Shown: positions 1 through 7,701 of the stretch, in pieces
Layout of the letters: each line of letters begins with the position of its first letter
Numbering within the stretch: the first letter of the stretch is position 1
NCBI GenBank assembly: GCA_947493885.1
Contig: CANLTE010000002.1
Span: 620,001 to 684,000, forward strand
DNA from: an uncultured Maribacter sp.
GTDB lineage: Bacteria; Bacteroidota; Bacteroidia; Flavobacteriales; Flavobacteriaceae
Direction of reading: 5' to 3'
Length of the DNA stretch: 64,000 nt
Notes under the pieces: generated by a model
Told to the model about the DNA's origin: nothing
What the model saw: only the letters and a program-made list of their open reading frames with translations
The model's database searches: none
Translations under genes and position numbers: made by a program

Positions 1-1
1 A

Positions 2-445
2 ATGATTGGAGCATGGTTTGGAGGTCTTTTGGCTCAGAATCGCATCAAAGCAGGTTGGACGGTGAACAAAACTCGTAAGTTGGTAATCACACTTGGCTGT
101 TTGATTATGCTGCCTACTTTATTGGCAATGGCAAATCCAGGAGGACCTGAAACTGCTGTAATATTAATGGCTGTTATATTATTTGGTTTTCAAATAGCCA
201 TAGGTAACGTGCAGACGTTACCGAGCGATTTGTTTGGCGGAAAATCAGTAGGGACACTTGCAGGATTTGCAGGCATGGCAGCTAAGTTAGGAGCTTTTGG
301 ATTAACTGCATTAGTGCCTTGGCTTACATCAGGAGGTAACTATACACCAGCTTTTGTAATTGGTGCAGCATTAGCAATAATAGCAATAGCGAGTATATGG
401 ATATTATGTCCGAAAATTGAACCGCTAAAAAGTAAAATAAATTAG
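2..445 (+). CDS. MFS permease, C-terminal part (cut by window edge)
   Basis: This is the C-terminal end of a major facilitator superfamily permease. The frame is open at the left edge, so the N-terminal half lies outside the window. The 147 visible residues contain four clear hydrophobic segments (about residues 28-45, 50-70, 83-108 and 114-135) and end in a short basic tail. The gene ends 17 bases before an SDR oxidoreductase and is probably co-transcribed with it. A permease followed by an SDR reductase is the pairing found in flavobacterial uronate/alginate catabolic operons, where the permease imports the unsaturated uronate monomer. The hexuronate-type substrate is inferred from this context only; the MFS assignment is firm. 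Confidence 0.8.
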   Translation: MIGAWFGGLLAQNRIKAGWTVNKTRKLVITLGCLIMLPTLLAMANPGGPETAVILMAVILFGFQIAIGNVQTLPSDLFGGKSVGTLAGFAGMAAKLGAFGLTALVPWLTSGGNYTPAFVIGAALAIIAIASIWILCPKIEPLKSKIN

Positions 446-462
446 ATTAAAATTAGTATAAT

Positions 463-1224
463 ATGAGTTCTAAGGAAAAAATAGCAGTAGTAACAGGAGC
501 AACCGGAGGTATTGGTTTTGAAGTTTCGAAAAGATTAGGAAATGAAGGATATACAGTAGTTTTAAACGGCGTTGAAGAAGAGAAAGGAATTATTAGAGTT
601 AAAGAGCTTACTGCTGAAGGAATTACTGCTGAATATCGCGGTTTTGATGTTACAAACGAAGAGGCTGTAACTTCAAACATTAAAGCAATAGGAGAGAAGT
701 ACGGAAGAATTGATGTTCTTGTAAACAATGCGGGGGGATTAGGTGGAAGATCTAGATTTGAAGAAATGACCACCGAATTTTACAGATTTGTAATGGCATT
801 AAATTTAGATTCTGTTTTTTTCGCTTCAAGAGCTGCAATTCCTTTCCTAAAAAAGGGTGAACATCCTTCGATAATTAACTATACGTCAAATGCCGGGTGG
901 ACAGCTGGTGGACCTGGAGCAGGAATCTACGGAACATCCAAAGCTGGTGTTCACGCAATAACCAGGGCATTAGCGAAAGATTTAGCAGAATATGGAATTA
1001 GGGTAAATGCAGTATCTCCAGGTACAATTGATACACCTTTTCATGCACAAATTAAAGCTACTAAACCTGAGGTTTTTGCTTCTTGGGCAAATAACATAAT
1101 GTTAGGAAGGTTAGGTCAACCCGAAGATGTCGCTAGTGTGGTTTCTTTTCTTGCGAGTAAAGATGCCTCATTCATTACAGCTGAAACTATTCAAATCGGT
1201 GGAGGTCAAGCTTTAGGAATCTAA
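463..1224 (+). CDS. SDR family NAD(P)-dependent oxidoreductase, probable deoxy-hexoseulose-uronate reductase
   Basis: Classical short-chain dehydrogenase of 253 residues. The Rossmann nucleotide motif TGATGGIG is at residues 11-18, the NNAG motif at 88-91, and the catalytic Ser142, Tyr156 and Lys160 lie in TSNAG and YGTSK. The C-terminal part is a normal classical SDR (VSPGTIDTPF and a final GGGQALGI). It starts 17 bases after the MFS permease. In alginate-using flavobacteria an SDR at this position reduces 4-deoxy-L-erythro-5-hexoseulose uronate to 2-keto-3-deoxygluconate (DehR/KduD-like role). The SDR fold and catalytic residues are seen directly; the substrate is inferred from the neighbour. 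Other sugar-alcohol or 3-oxoacyl substrates cannot be excluded. Confidence 0.85.
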   Translation: MSSKEKIAVVTGATGGIGFEVSKRLGNEGYTVVLNGVEEEKGIIRVKELTAEGITAEYRGFDVTNEEAVTSNIKAIGEKYGRIDVLVNNAGGLGGRSRFEEMTTEFYRFVMALNLDSVFFASRAAIPFLKKGEHPSIINYTSNAGWTAGGPGAGIYGTSKAGVHAITRALAKDLAEYGIRVNAVSPGTIDTPFHAQIKATKPEVFASWANNIMLGRLGQPEDVASVVSFLASKDASFITAETIQIGGGQALGI

Positions 1225-1310
1225 ACTTATGTTGATAAAGGTTTTTAAGGAACTAGAAGCTAAAGTTCGTTAAGCATTATAATATTATTTCCAATTTCAA
1301 ATAGTAATTT

Positions 1311-2588
1311 ATGGAAAACACAGTCACAAGTAAATCTTTGTTTAAAAAGTTACTTATGGCTGTTTTAGCTTTTGGTCCTGGCATTTTTGCTATTGGATAT
1401 ACCATAGGTACGGGTAGCGTTACTTCAATGATTGTTGCTGGTAGTACATATGGCATGCAATTACTATGGGTCTTGTTGTTAAGTTGCCTCTTCTCAGGAT
1501 TACTTATGCACGCATATGGGAATTACGCATTAGTAACTGGCGAGACTGCTCTCTTTGCTTTTAAAAAACACTTAAAATGGGGTAAACTCATTGCTATTCT
1601 TATTATTCTAGGAATTTCATTCGGACAATGGAATTCCCTTATGGGGATTCTGGGAATATCTTCTAACATTATTTTCGAAATTTTTTTAATCTATTTTCCT
1701 GATTTAGAAGGCCATCAATACGAGTCGGTACTAGCCATTGCCATCATCGTAATTATTGTTTTTTATGGGTTTCTTATGGTAGGGAAGTACGCTTTTTTTG
1801 AAAAGATATTAGTGACCTTTGTAACTATTATGGGGTTTTCATTTTTGATTTCGTTATTTATGGTTTACCCAATGCCAATTGAAGTAGCAAAGGGGTTACT
1901 TCCGTCAATCCCTCAAGTAGAAGGAGGTAAAATGTTGGTGGCTGCTTTTGTTGGCACAACAATGGCCGCTGCAACATTTTTGTCACGACCACTTTTCGTA
2001 AAAGGTAAGGGGTGGACGATTAAGAACCTTAGTCAGCAAAAAAAGGATTCAATCATTGCAGCATGTTTGGTTTTTCTAATTAGCGGGTCAATTATGGCAG
2101 TTGCTTGTGGTGCGCTATACCATCAAGGCCAACCTGTTACCAAGGTATTAGATATGGTAAATACTTTAGAACCAGTGGCCGGAAAGTTTGCTTTAACCCT
2201 TTTCTTTTTTGGAACGTTGAGCGCTGGATTATCATCCATTTTTCCTTGTTTATTGATTGCGCCTATTCTCTTAGCGGATTATCAATCAGGAAAGTTAGAT
2301 ACTAGTTCTAAACAATTTAAAGTTGTTACTGCAATAGCTTGCGTTTTTGCATTAATAGTACCTGTATTTGGGGCAAACCCAATTGAGATGCAGATTATAT
2401 CGCAAGTATTCAATGTATTCGTTTTGCCTTTAGTTATATTAGGGATTATTCTTTTGGTCAATAATAAAAAATTGATAAAAAAATACAAAGCAGGCATTTG
2501 GTTCAATATTGGTTTGTTTGCTGCACTTTTCTTTTCTTTTGTGATTTCTTATAATGGGGTTTTAGCATTAATCACATATTTTTTTTAA
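1311..2588 (+). CDS. Nramp-like membrane transporter lacking the canonical metal motifs
   Basis: A 425-residue polytopic protein with about eleven hydrophobic helices and an Nramp (SLC11)-like opening, FGPGIFAIGY, then AGSTYGMQLLWVLLLS, which matches the TM1-TM2 pattern of the family. Canonical Nramp proteins bind divalent metal through DPGN in TM1 and MPH in TM6. Here the TM1 position reads GTGS (residues 33-36) and the TM6 position reads MAAA (218-221), so neither metal ligand set is present. The protein is probably a family member with a changed substrate or mechanism. It follows the SDR by 86 bases and may belong to the same carbohydrate cluster. Family membership is fairly sure; the function is unknown. 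Confidence 0.7.
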   Translation: MENTVTSKSLFKKLLMAVLAFGPGIFAIGYTIGTGSVTSMIVAGSTYGMQLLWVLLLSCLFSGLLMHAYGNYALVTGETALFAFKKHLKWGKLIAILIILGISFGQWNSLMGILGISSNIIFEIFLIYFPDLEGHQYESVLAIAIIVIIVFYGFLMVGKYAFFEKILVTFVTIMGFSFLISLFMVYPMPIEVAKGLLPSIPQVEGGKMLVAAFVGTTMAAATFLSRPLFVKGKGWTIKNLSQQKKDSIIAACLVFLISGSIMAVACGALYHQGQPVTKVLDMVNTLEPVAGKFALTLFFFGTLSAGLSSIFPCLLIAPILLADYQSGKLDTSSKQFKVVTAIACVFALIVPVFGANPIEMQIISQVFNVFVLPLVILGIILLVNNKKLIKKYKAGIWFNIGLFAALFFSFVISYNGVLALITYFF

Positions 2589-2780
2589 AACAGATATTAT
2601 AATAAAAAGTTGGAAATTCTTAATTGTCCAAATAAATACGATTGAACACAATCCAATTATGTTAGGCGTTTTCTTCGGGAAGAAGTTTGAAACAATATTA
2701 TTCTGAATTCAAGTATTTGAAAACTAGATTCTTATAAATCGTCGGACAAACGTCGGACAGATTAGGGGTATTAAAAACAA

Positions 2781-2813
2781 AAACCGCTTAACGATTAATA
2801 TGTTAAGCGGTTT
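2781..2813 (-). terminator. Rho-independent terminator after tRNA-Arg
   Basis: A 12-bp perfect stem (AAACCGCTTAAC / GTTAAGCGGTTT) with a 9-base loop. On the minus strand it is followed by a T-rich tract. It lies six bases beyond the 3' end of the tRNA-Arg gene. Confidence 0.8.
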
Positions 2814-2818
2814 TATTG

Positions 2819-2892
2819 TGACCTCGACAGGATTCAAACCTGTAACCTTCTGAGCCGTAATCAGATGCGCTATTCAGTTGCGCCACGAGGCC
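2819..2892 (-). tRNA. tRNA-Arg(ACG)
   Basis: A 74-nt cloverleaf on the minus strand. The acceptor stem GGCCTCG pairs with CGAGGTC (one G-T pair), the D-arm region is GGCGCAACTGAATAGCGC, the anticodon stem TCTGA/TCAGA encloses the loop TTACGGC (anticodon ACG), and the T-arm loop is GTTTGAATC-like. The discriminator base is A and CCA is not encoded. ACG decodes CGN arginine codons after A34 deamination to inosine. Confidence 0.95.
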
Positions 2893-2954
2893 GTATATTT
2901 CCCTCGAAAGGGGCTGCAAATATATTTCTTTTTACTTTTACTACAAAATTAAGA

Positions 2955-3476
2955 ATGGCTAAAATGGAATTAAAAAAATATATTAGAGATGTGGTAGATT
3001 TTCCTAATAAGGGAATCATTTTTAAAGATATTACGCCACTATTAAATAATTCGGAAGCAATGCAAACGGCCACGGATGAATTATTTAATTTAATTCCAAA
3101 TTTTAAGGTAGATAAGGTAGTAGGAATGGAAAGTAGAGGTTTTTTTTTCGGACCTCTTTTAGCTGCTAGATTAAATGCTGGATTTGTTCCGGTTCGTAAA
3201 CCAGGTAAATTACCTTGTAAGGTGATATCTGAAGCTTATGCCTTGGAATATGGTACTGATACTTTAGAAATACATGCGGATAGCATTCAAAAAGGAGATA
3301 AAGTATTAATTCACGATGACGTTTTGGCAACAGGGGGTACAGCAAGTGCAGTATGTAAAATGGTGGAGAGGCTAGGTGGAGAAATTGTACAATGTAATTT
3401 TTTAATAGAGTTAGATTTTCTACAAGGAAAAAACCAACTTAAGGGGTACAATATTGCTTCGTTACTACATTTTTAA
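2955..3476 (+). CDS. apt: Adenine phosphoribosyltransferase
   Basis: Purine salvage enzyme that converts adenine and PRPP to AMP in the cytosol. The 173-residue product has the usual Apt length. The start region is MAKMELKKYIRDV, followed by FPNKGIIFKDITPLL and the PRPP-binding loop VLIHDDVLATGGTA, which carries the two acidic residues of the type I PRT motif. An upstream in-frame ATG at 2865 lies inside the tRNA gene and is rejected; ATG 2955 (or 2964) fits the family. The stop codon overlaps the stop of the convergent small gene at 3473. Confidence 0.95.
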   Translation: MAKMELKKYIRDVVDFPNKGIIFKDITPLLNNSEAMQTATDELFNLIPNFKVDKVVGMESRGFFFGPLLAARLNAGFVPVRKPGKLPCKVISEAYALEYGTDTLEIHADSIQKGDKVLIHDDVLATGGTASAVCKMVERLGGEIVQCNFLIELDFLQGKNQLKGYNIASLLHF

Positions 3477-3622
3477 TCAAGTACTTTTTTTGTAATAAAA
3501 TAACGCCATCCAATTATCGCCAATTGTATTTTAGATGCTTTGGCAAGGTCTAGCTGTTTTTTAGTGTAAGAAGGTAGCAGTAATTTATTAAGCTTAGCAA
3601 TAATTTTGAAAAACGCTTTCAT
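3473..3622 (-). CDS. Small conserved flavobacterial protein (49 aa)
   Basis: A 49-residue basic protein beginning MKAFFKIIAKLNKLLLPSY and ending in IGWRYFITKKVLD, convergent with apt and overlapping it by four bases. The start at 3622 is chosen because a Bacteroidetes -7 element lies directly upstream (3636-3643). Longer in-frame starts would run across that promoter and across the terminator at 3674-3695. From memory, similar short proteins sit beside apt in other flavobacteria and some have been labelled SsrA-binding-like. I see no domain that supports such a function. Existence is likely; the role is unknown. Confidence 0.65.
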   Translation of the reverse strand: MKAFFKIIAKLNKLLLPSYTKKQLDLAKASKIQLAIIGWRYFITKKVLD

Positions 3623-3635
3623 AAAAGTTTTTTGA

Positions 3636-3643
3636 CAAAAGTA
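3636..3643 (-). promoter_or_regulatory. Bacteroidetes -7 promoter element for the 49-aa gene
   Basis: The minus strand reads TACTTTTG, an exact match to TAnnTTTG, 14 bases upstream of the chosen ATG at 3622. No clear -33 TTTG was seen. Confidence 0.5.
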
Positions 3644-3673
3644 GCTAAAATGTTCTTTTCCTTTAAAAAAGAG

Positions 3674-3695
3674 AAGACTGCCCGTAGGCAGTCTT
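3674..3695 (-). terminator. Hairpin terminator downstream of the 20-codon ORF
   Basis: A 9-bp stem (AAGACTGCC / GGCAGTCTT) with a CGTA loop. On the minus strand it is followed by CTCTTTTTT. It separates the 20-codon ORF at 3720-3782 from the 49-aa gene, so each could be its own transcription unit. Confidence 0.6.
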
Positions 3696-3719
3696 TTATA
3701 TAGGCCTATATGATACAAC

Positions 3720-3782
3720 TTAAGCAATAAGAGTGATGATGGATAAAACTAAAAACAACAAAATCTTTGCGAGTGTAATCAT
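3720..3782 (-). CDS. Putative 20-aa hydrophobic micropeptide
   Basis: ATG to TAA encodes a 20-residue, almost wholly hydrophobic peptide, MITLAKILLFLVLSIITLIA, a single membrane segment. A terminator hairpin follows within 25 bases. Two other very small one-helix proteins occur in this window (37615-37782 and 51664-51753). The length is close to what chance allows, so the call is tentative. Confidence 0.3.
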   Translation of the reverse strand: MITLAKILLFLVLSIITLIA

Positions 3783-4143
3783 GTGTACTGGTTTTTAAAG
3801 GTTAATAATTAGTTGATAATAATCGATTATTCAATCAATATATATAAATTAAATAGTCACTTCCAAGCAATTTTGATTAAATCAATACAATTGAATACAT
3901 TATTGTAAGTATAAAAATGCGATATGTTTTAATATTATAAATAATGCCTACATATAAGTTTTAAATTGTAAGTTTATTTTATTCATGCTATTTCGTTTTG
4001 CAATAAAACAAGGGGTGTTTTTGTTATTTTTTTATAAACCCAGGGGCTTTCCATTCATAAAAAAGATGTTTTTGTCTTTTTCATTTTTTTGGAGGAAAGT
4101 TTTAGTAGAAAAAATATTCAACATTGGTGTAAATTTCTTCGCT
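3783..4143. other. AT-rich intergenic stretch
   Basis: About 360 bases with no convincing reading frame. It is strongly AT-rich with short homopolymer runs. I see nothing beyond the promoter elements of the next gene at its right end. Confidence 0.5.
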
Positions 4144-4151
4144 TATATTTG
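4124..4151 (+). promoter_or_regulatory. Promoter of the Na+/Ca2+ antiporter gene
   Basis: TTG (4124-4126), a 17-base spacer, then TATATTTG (4144-4151), matching TAnnTTTG. The predicted transcript start would leave only a very short leader before ATG 4166. Confidence 0.5.
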
Positions 4152-4165
4152 CTCAAAAATTTAGC

Positions 4166-5104
4166 ATGCAAGATTTTCTTTTCATAGTTATTGGTCTGGT
4201 ATTTTTAATAGCAGGAGGAAATTGGCTTTTAAAATCTGCTGTAGATTTATCTCTTCGTTTAAACATTCCAAAAATTGTTATTGGTATGACGGTGGTATCT
4301 TTTGCTACCTCGGCACCAGAGCTAATTGTAAGTATAAAATCAGCCCTTGATGGTTTTCCTGATTTAGCTGTGGGGAATGTTATTGGTTCTAATATCGCCA
4401 ACTTAGCTTTAGTATTAGGTGTAACGGTTATTTTGGGTAGTATAGATGTTCGTAAAAGTTTTTATACTACCGATTGGCCGGTAATGATGTTGGCGTCTCT
4501 GATGTTCTTTTTCTTTGTGTTTTTTGATTATGAGCTTCAGCAATATGAAGGTATTATTATGGTAGTAGCTCTTTTTGCTTTTTTAATATATCTTCTTAAA
4601 TTTCAAAAAACGGCTGTTGTTGATGAACTACCAGAAGATGATGAAATGCTTCCATTATATAAAACAGTACTTTATTTAGGTATTGGAGGAGTAGGTTTAT
4701 GGGGAGGTTCAGAGTTGTTGATTGACGGAGCTGTTGGCTTAGCAAAAACTTATGGTGTTAGCGAGCGAATTATTGGGGTTACTATAGTTTCGATTGGTAC
4801 CAGTATTCCTGAATTGGCGGCATCTATAATTGCTGTTATTAAAAAGGAAAAAGCCATATCGTTAGGAAATCTTTTAGGTTCCAATATTTTTAATCTGTTG
4901 GCAGTTTTAGGCATAACTTCAATAATAACTCCTATAAAGGTGGTGGATACAGGACTAATTACTAATGATGTGTTTTGGATGTTAGGAATCTCGTTTCTAG
5001 TATTGCCACTCGTTTTTATTCCGAAAGGACTAAGGCTTGGATGGCGTGACGGAATAATTTTGTTGGCCTCATACATATTGTTTGTTTATTTGACAATAAG
5101 TTAG
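4166..5104 (+). CDS. Calcium/sodium antiporter (CaCA family, YrbG-like)
   Basis: A 312-residue inner-membrane cation exchanger of the CaCA superfamily. It shows the expected internal duplication: the first alpha repeat contains TSAPELIVS then GNVIGSNIANLALVLG, and the second contains GTSIPELAASI then GNLLGSNIFNLLAVLG. The acidic residues in the PEL motifs bind cation. About ten hydrophobic helices are present, with an acidic cytosolic loop (PEDDEM) between the halves. The gene has its own promoter and stands alone. The length is normal for bacterial YrbG-type exchangers. Ion specificity (Ca2+ versus other cations) is inferred from the family. Confidence 0.9.
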   Translation: MQDFLFIVIGLVFLIAGGNWLLKSAVDLSLRLNIPKIVIGMTVVSFATSAPELIVSIKSALDGFPDLAVGNVIGSNIANLALVLGVTVILGSIDVRKSFYTTDWPVMMLASLMFFFFVFFDYELQQYEGIIMVVALFAFLIYLLKFQKTAVVDELPEDDEMLPLYKTVLYLGIGGVGLWGGSELLIDGAVGLAKTYGVSERIIGVTIVSIGTSIPELAASIIAVIKKEKAISLGNLLGSNIFNLLAVLGITSIITPIKVVDTGLITNDVFWMLGISFLVLPLVFIPKGLRLGWRDGIILLASYILFVYLTIS

Positions 5105-5249
5105 TGGTATAACATTATAAAATATATGTTAACTTAAGGGTGTAGTAAAGTTTTTTAGAAACATTATAGTAGTAAAAGCGTAATGTTCTTTTCTAATTTC
5201 ATTAATACGGGTTTTGTTGTTTTGGAGATAATCTAAATATAACAATACT

Positions 5250-6392
5250 ATGAAAAAAATTATGTTAACATCTGTAATCATTTTTACTATTATGATGAGT
5301 TTATCATCCTGCGAGAAACTTGACGACTTTAGTGGTGGAGGAAATTCTCATAACTCTCAAGAACAACCAATAGTTATTGCGCATAGAGGGGCACAATCAA
5401 TTTTTCCAGAACACACTTTGGAAGCTTATGAAAAAGCAATTGAGTTAGGTGCAGATTTTATAGAACCAGATTTGGTAATGACTAAAGATGGGGTTTTAAT
5501 TGCACGTCATGAACCATTTATTTCTGGCACCACCAATGTTGCTGATTTGCCTGAATTTGCAGATTTAAAGACAACGAAAAATCTAGATGGAAAAGAAATT
5601 ACGGATTGGTTTGTTTCTGATTTTACTTTGGAACAAATAAAAACGTTAAAAGCAAAACAAGCAAGGTCTGATAGATCGGACCAGTTTGACGGCTTGTATT
5701 CCATTCCGACCTTAAAAGAAATTATTGCGTTGGCGAAGTCAAGAAAAACTACAAAAGGTAAAGATGTGGGGATTTATCCTGAAATGAAGCACCCATATTT
5801 TCATAGCCAGTTAGGTTTTGGTATCGAAGATGCTTTGTTAGAAGAGTTATCCTCAGCTGGATGGAATTCAAAAAATGCTCCCGTATTTGTACAATGTTTT
5901 GAAGTGGCTCCATTACAGTATATAAATTCTATTTCTGGTGTAAAGTTGGTACAGTTAATATCTACGTATAATGTTAATGCTGATGGAAGCTTAGATTACA
6001 ATGTACCTGAAGGAGATTTTATTTCTTACGCTTCTCCTTTTGATTTTTATGCAAACGGAGATTCGCGAACGTATGAGTTTTTTACAACAGAAGAGGGTAT
6101 GAGCTTTGCGGCGAATTACGCTGACGGAATTGGGCCATGGAAGCCATTTATTATTTCCTTTGCTAAGGACGAAACAGGTACTATTACGGTTTTACCAGAA
6201 ACTAACTTTGTTGAATTGGCTCATAAATATAATTTAAAAGTACATCCGTACACTTTTAGAAATGAAGATGTAAAGTGGAGTTCGGGTAATCATGAAAAGG
6301 AATATCACTTGTTTTTTGATGCTGGGGTAGATGGTGTTTTTTCGGATTATACCGATGAAGCTGTTAATGCTGTCGCCACATGGAAAAAGTAA
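5250..6392 (+). CDS. glpQ: Glycerophosphodiester phosphodiesterase lipoprotein
   Basis: A secreted GDPD-family enzyme that cleaves glycerophosphodiesters to glycerol-3-phosphate and an alcohol. The lipoprotein signal ends in SLSSC (Cys21). The GDPD active-site signature is intact: IAHRG (His45, Arg46), PEHTLEAY, EPDL (Glu72, Asp74) and RHEP (His87). The rest has the insert expected in the longer periplasmic GlpQ type (380 residues). It is probably anchored in the periplasm or at the outer membrane. It stands alone and is followed by a bidirectional terminator shared with glnII. The exact substrate range is not readable. Confidence 0.9.
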   Translation: MKKIMLTSVIIFTIMMSLSSCEKLDDFSGGGNSHNSQEQPIVIAHRGAQSIFPEHTLEAYEKAIELGADFIEPDLVMTKDGVLIARHEPFISGTTNVADLPEFADLKTTKNLDGKEITDWFVSDFTLEQIKTLKAKQARSDRSDQFDGLYSIPTLKEIIALAKSRKTTKGKDVGIYPEMKHPYFHSQLGFGIEDALLEELSSAGWNSKNAPVFVQCFEVAPLQYINSISGVKLVQLISTYNVNADGSLDYNVPEGDFISYASPFDFYANGDSRTYEFFTTEEGMSFAANYADGIGPWKPFIISFAKDETGTITVLPETNFVELAHKYNLKVHPYTFRNEDVKWSSGNHEKEYHLFFDAGVDGVFSDYTDEAVNAVATWKK

Positions 6393-6423
6393 AAACTAAC
6401 AAATTATAAGTTAAATTGATATA

Positions 6424-6457
6424 AAAAAAGCGCCTTTAGTATTAAAGGCGCTTTTTT
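6424..6457. terminator. Bidirectional terminator between glpQ and glnII
   Basis: A 15-bp perfect stem built on GCGCCTTTA / TAAAGGCGC, flanked by A6 and T6 with a 4-base loop. It serves both convergent genes. Confidence 0.9.
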
Positions 6458-6477
6458 CAACAACTAATATAATTTGA

Positions 6478-7488
6478 TTATACGTCAGCAGACTTAACTG
6501 TTTTAACAATTCTAGCTGCAATTTTGTATGGGTCACCGTTAGAAGCAGGTCTTCTATCTTCTAACCAACCTTTCCATCCTTTTTCTACTGTAATAATAGG
6601 AATACGGATAGAAGCCCCTCTATCAGAAACTCCGTAAGAGAAATCTTTAATAGAAGCAGTTTCGTGTAATCCAGTTAAACGTTGGTCATTAAACTCACCG
6701 TAAACAGCAATGTGTTCAGCAGTAACAGGTCTAAACGCTTCACATATTTTCTCATAAGTTTCTTGAGAACCACAAGTTCTTAAGGTTGTGTTAGAGAAGT
6801 TTGCGTGCATACCAGAACCATTCCAGTCACCCTTAATTGGTTTTGGGTGGTAATCAATATAGTATCCGTAGCTTTCAGTTAATCTGTCTAAAAGGTAACG
6901 AGCAACCCAGATTTCGTCTCCAGCTTTTTTAGCTCCCTTAGCAAATAATTGAAATTCCCATTGTCCACTAGCAACCTCTTGGTTAATACCTTCAAAGTTT
7001 AATCCAGCAGCAATACATAAATCTGCATGCTCTTCAACGAAATCTCTACCGTGAGTGTTTTTTCCACCAACTGAACAGTAGTACATTCCTTGAGGACCAG
7101 GGTATCCACCTACAGGGAAACCTAATGGTAACTGAGTATCTTTATCCATGATGAAGTACTCTTGCTCAAAACCAAACCAAAAATCATCATCCGCATCATC
7201 AATAGTAGCTCTTGAGTTAGACTCATGAGGCGTTCCATCAGCATTTAATACCTCAGTCATTACTAGGTATCCATCTTTTCTAGCTGGATCAGGATAAATT
7301 GCTACAGGCTTTAATAAACAGTCTGAAGATCCACCTTCAGCTTGTTTTGTAGAACTTCCATCAAAAGACCACATTGCACAATCTTCTAATTTTCCACTAA
7401 AATTTTCTTCAACTTTTGTTTTACTTCTTAAGTTGGCAGTTGGCGTATAACCATCTAACCATATGTACTCCAATTTTGACTTACTCAT
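6478..7488 (-). CDS. glnII: Glutamine synthetase type II (eukaryote-like, short form)
   Basis: Makes glutamine from glutamate, ammonia and ATP in the cytosol. The 336-residue size and the sequence (MWSFDGSSTKQAEGGSSD at about 39-56, FGFEQEYFIMD, NGSGMHANFS and RGASIRIP) fit GSII, the form usual in eukaryotes and found in some Bacteroidetes. The glutamate- and ATP-binding residues in these motifs are present. It is transcribed away from glnN, with which it shares a 213-bp control region, and has a -7 element TATTTTTG about 42 bases before its start. Its pairing with a GSIII gene points to nitrogen-regulated isoenzymes. Confidence 0.93.
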   Translation of the reverse strand: MSKSKLEYIWLDGYTPTANLRSKTKVEENFSGKLEDCAMWSFDGSSTKQAEGGSSDCLLKPVAIYPDPARKDGYLVMTEVLNADGTPHESNSRATIDDADDDFWFGFEQEYFIMDKDTQLPLGFPVGGYPGPQGMYYCSVGGKNTHGRDFVEEHADLCIAAGLNFEGINQEVASGQWEFQLFAKGAKKAGDEIWVARYLLDRLTESYGYYIDYHPKPIKGDWNGSGMHANFSNTTLRTCGSQETYEKICEAFRPVTAEHIAVYGEFNDQRLTGLHETASIKDFSYGVSDRGASIRIPIITVEKGWKGWLEDRRPASNGDPYKIAARIVKTVKSADV

Positions 7489-7529
7489 AATTCTTTACAC
7501 TAGTTAATTATTCTGATTTAAAAGACAAA

Positions 7530-7537
7530 CAAAAATA
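7530..7537 (-). promoter_or_regulatory. -7 promoter element of glnII
   Basis: The minus strand reads TATTTTTG, matching TAnnTTTG, about 42 bases upstream of the glnII ATG. Confidence 0.5.
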
Positions 7538-7605
7538 TAATATTTGTTGAAGTATACTAATTTTTTGGGGGGTAAAATAGAGCAAGAATATAATTTTTTG
7601 GATTA

Positions 7606-7660
7606 ACCCTTTTTTTTAGGGGGGATTTTGCTAAATATCTAATAATTGATAGTAATTTTG
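7606..7660 (+). promoter_or_regulatory. glnN promoter with upstream CCC/GGG dyad
   Basis: The dyad ACCCT-T7-AGGGG (from 7606) is followed at once by a -33-like TTTG (7627-7630), a 22-base spacer, and TAATTTTG (7653-7660), an exact TAnnTTTG. The predicted transcript start is just downstream. That leaves almost no leader for an ATG at 7672 but about 36 bases for ATG 7702, so this site decides the glnN start. Similar dyads lie upstream of glnK-amt and the porin gene. Confidence 0.55.
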
Positions 7661-7701
7661 TTATATTATTAATGGGGAATTTTCTCAAAGAAGTCAATAC
7701 T

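Noticed and set aside
2865-2954. Upstream in-frame extension of apt starting at ATG 2865
   Set aside because: It runs through the tRNA-Arg gene; ATG 2955 gives the normal family length and N terminus.
7672-7701. ATG 7672 as the glnN start
   Set aside because: The -7 promoter element ends at 7660, leaving almost no leader; ATG 7702 fits the promoter and the GSIII N terminus.
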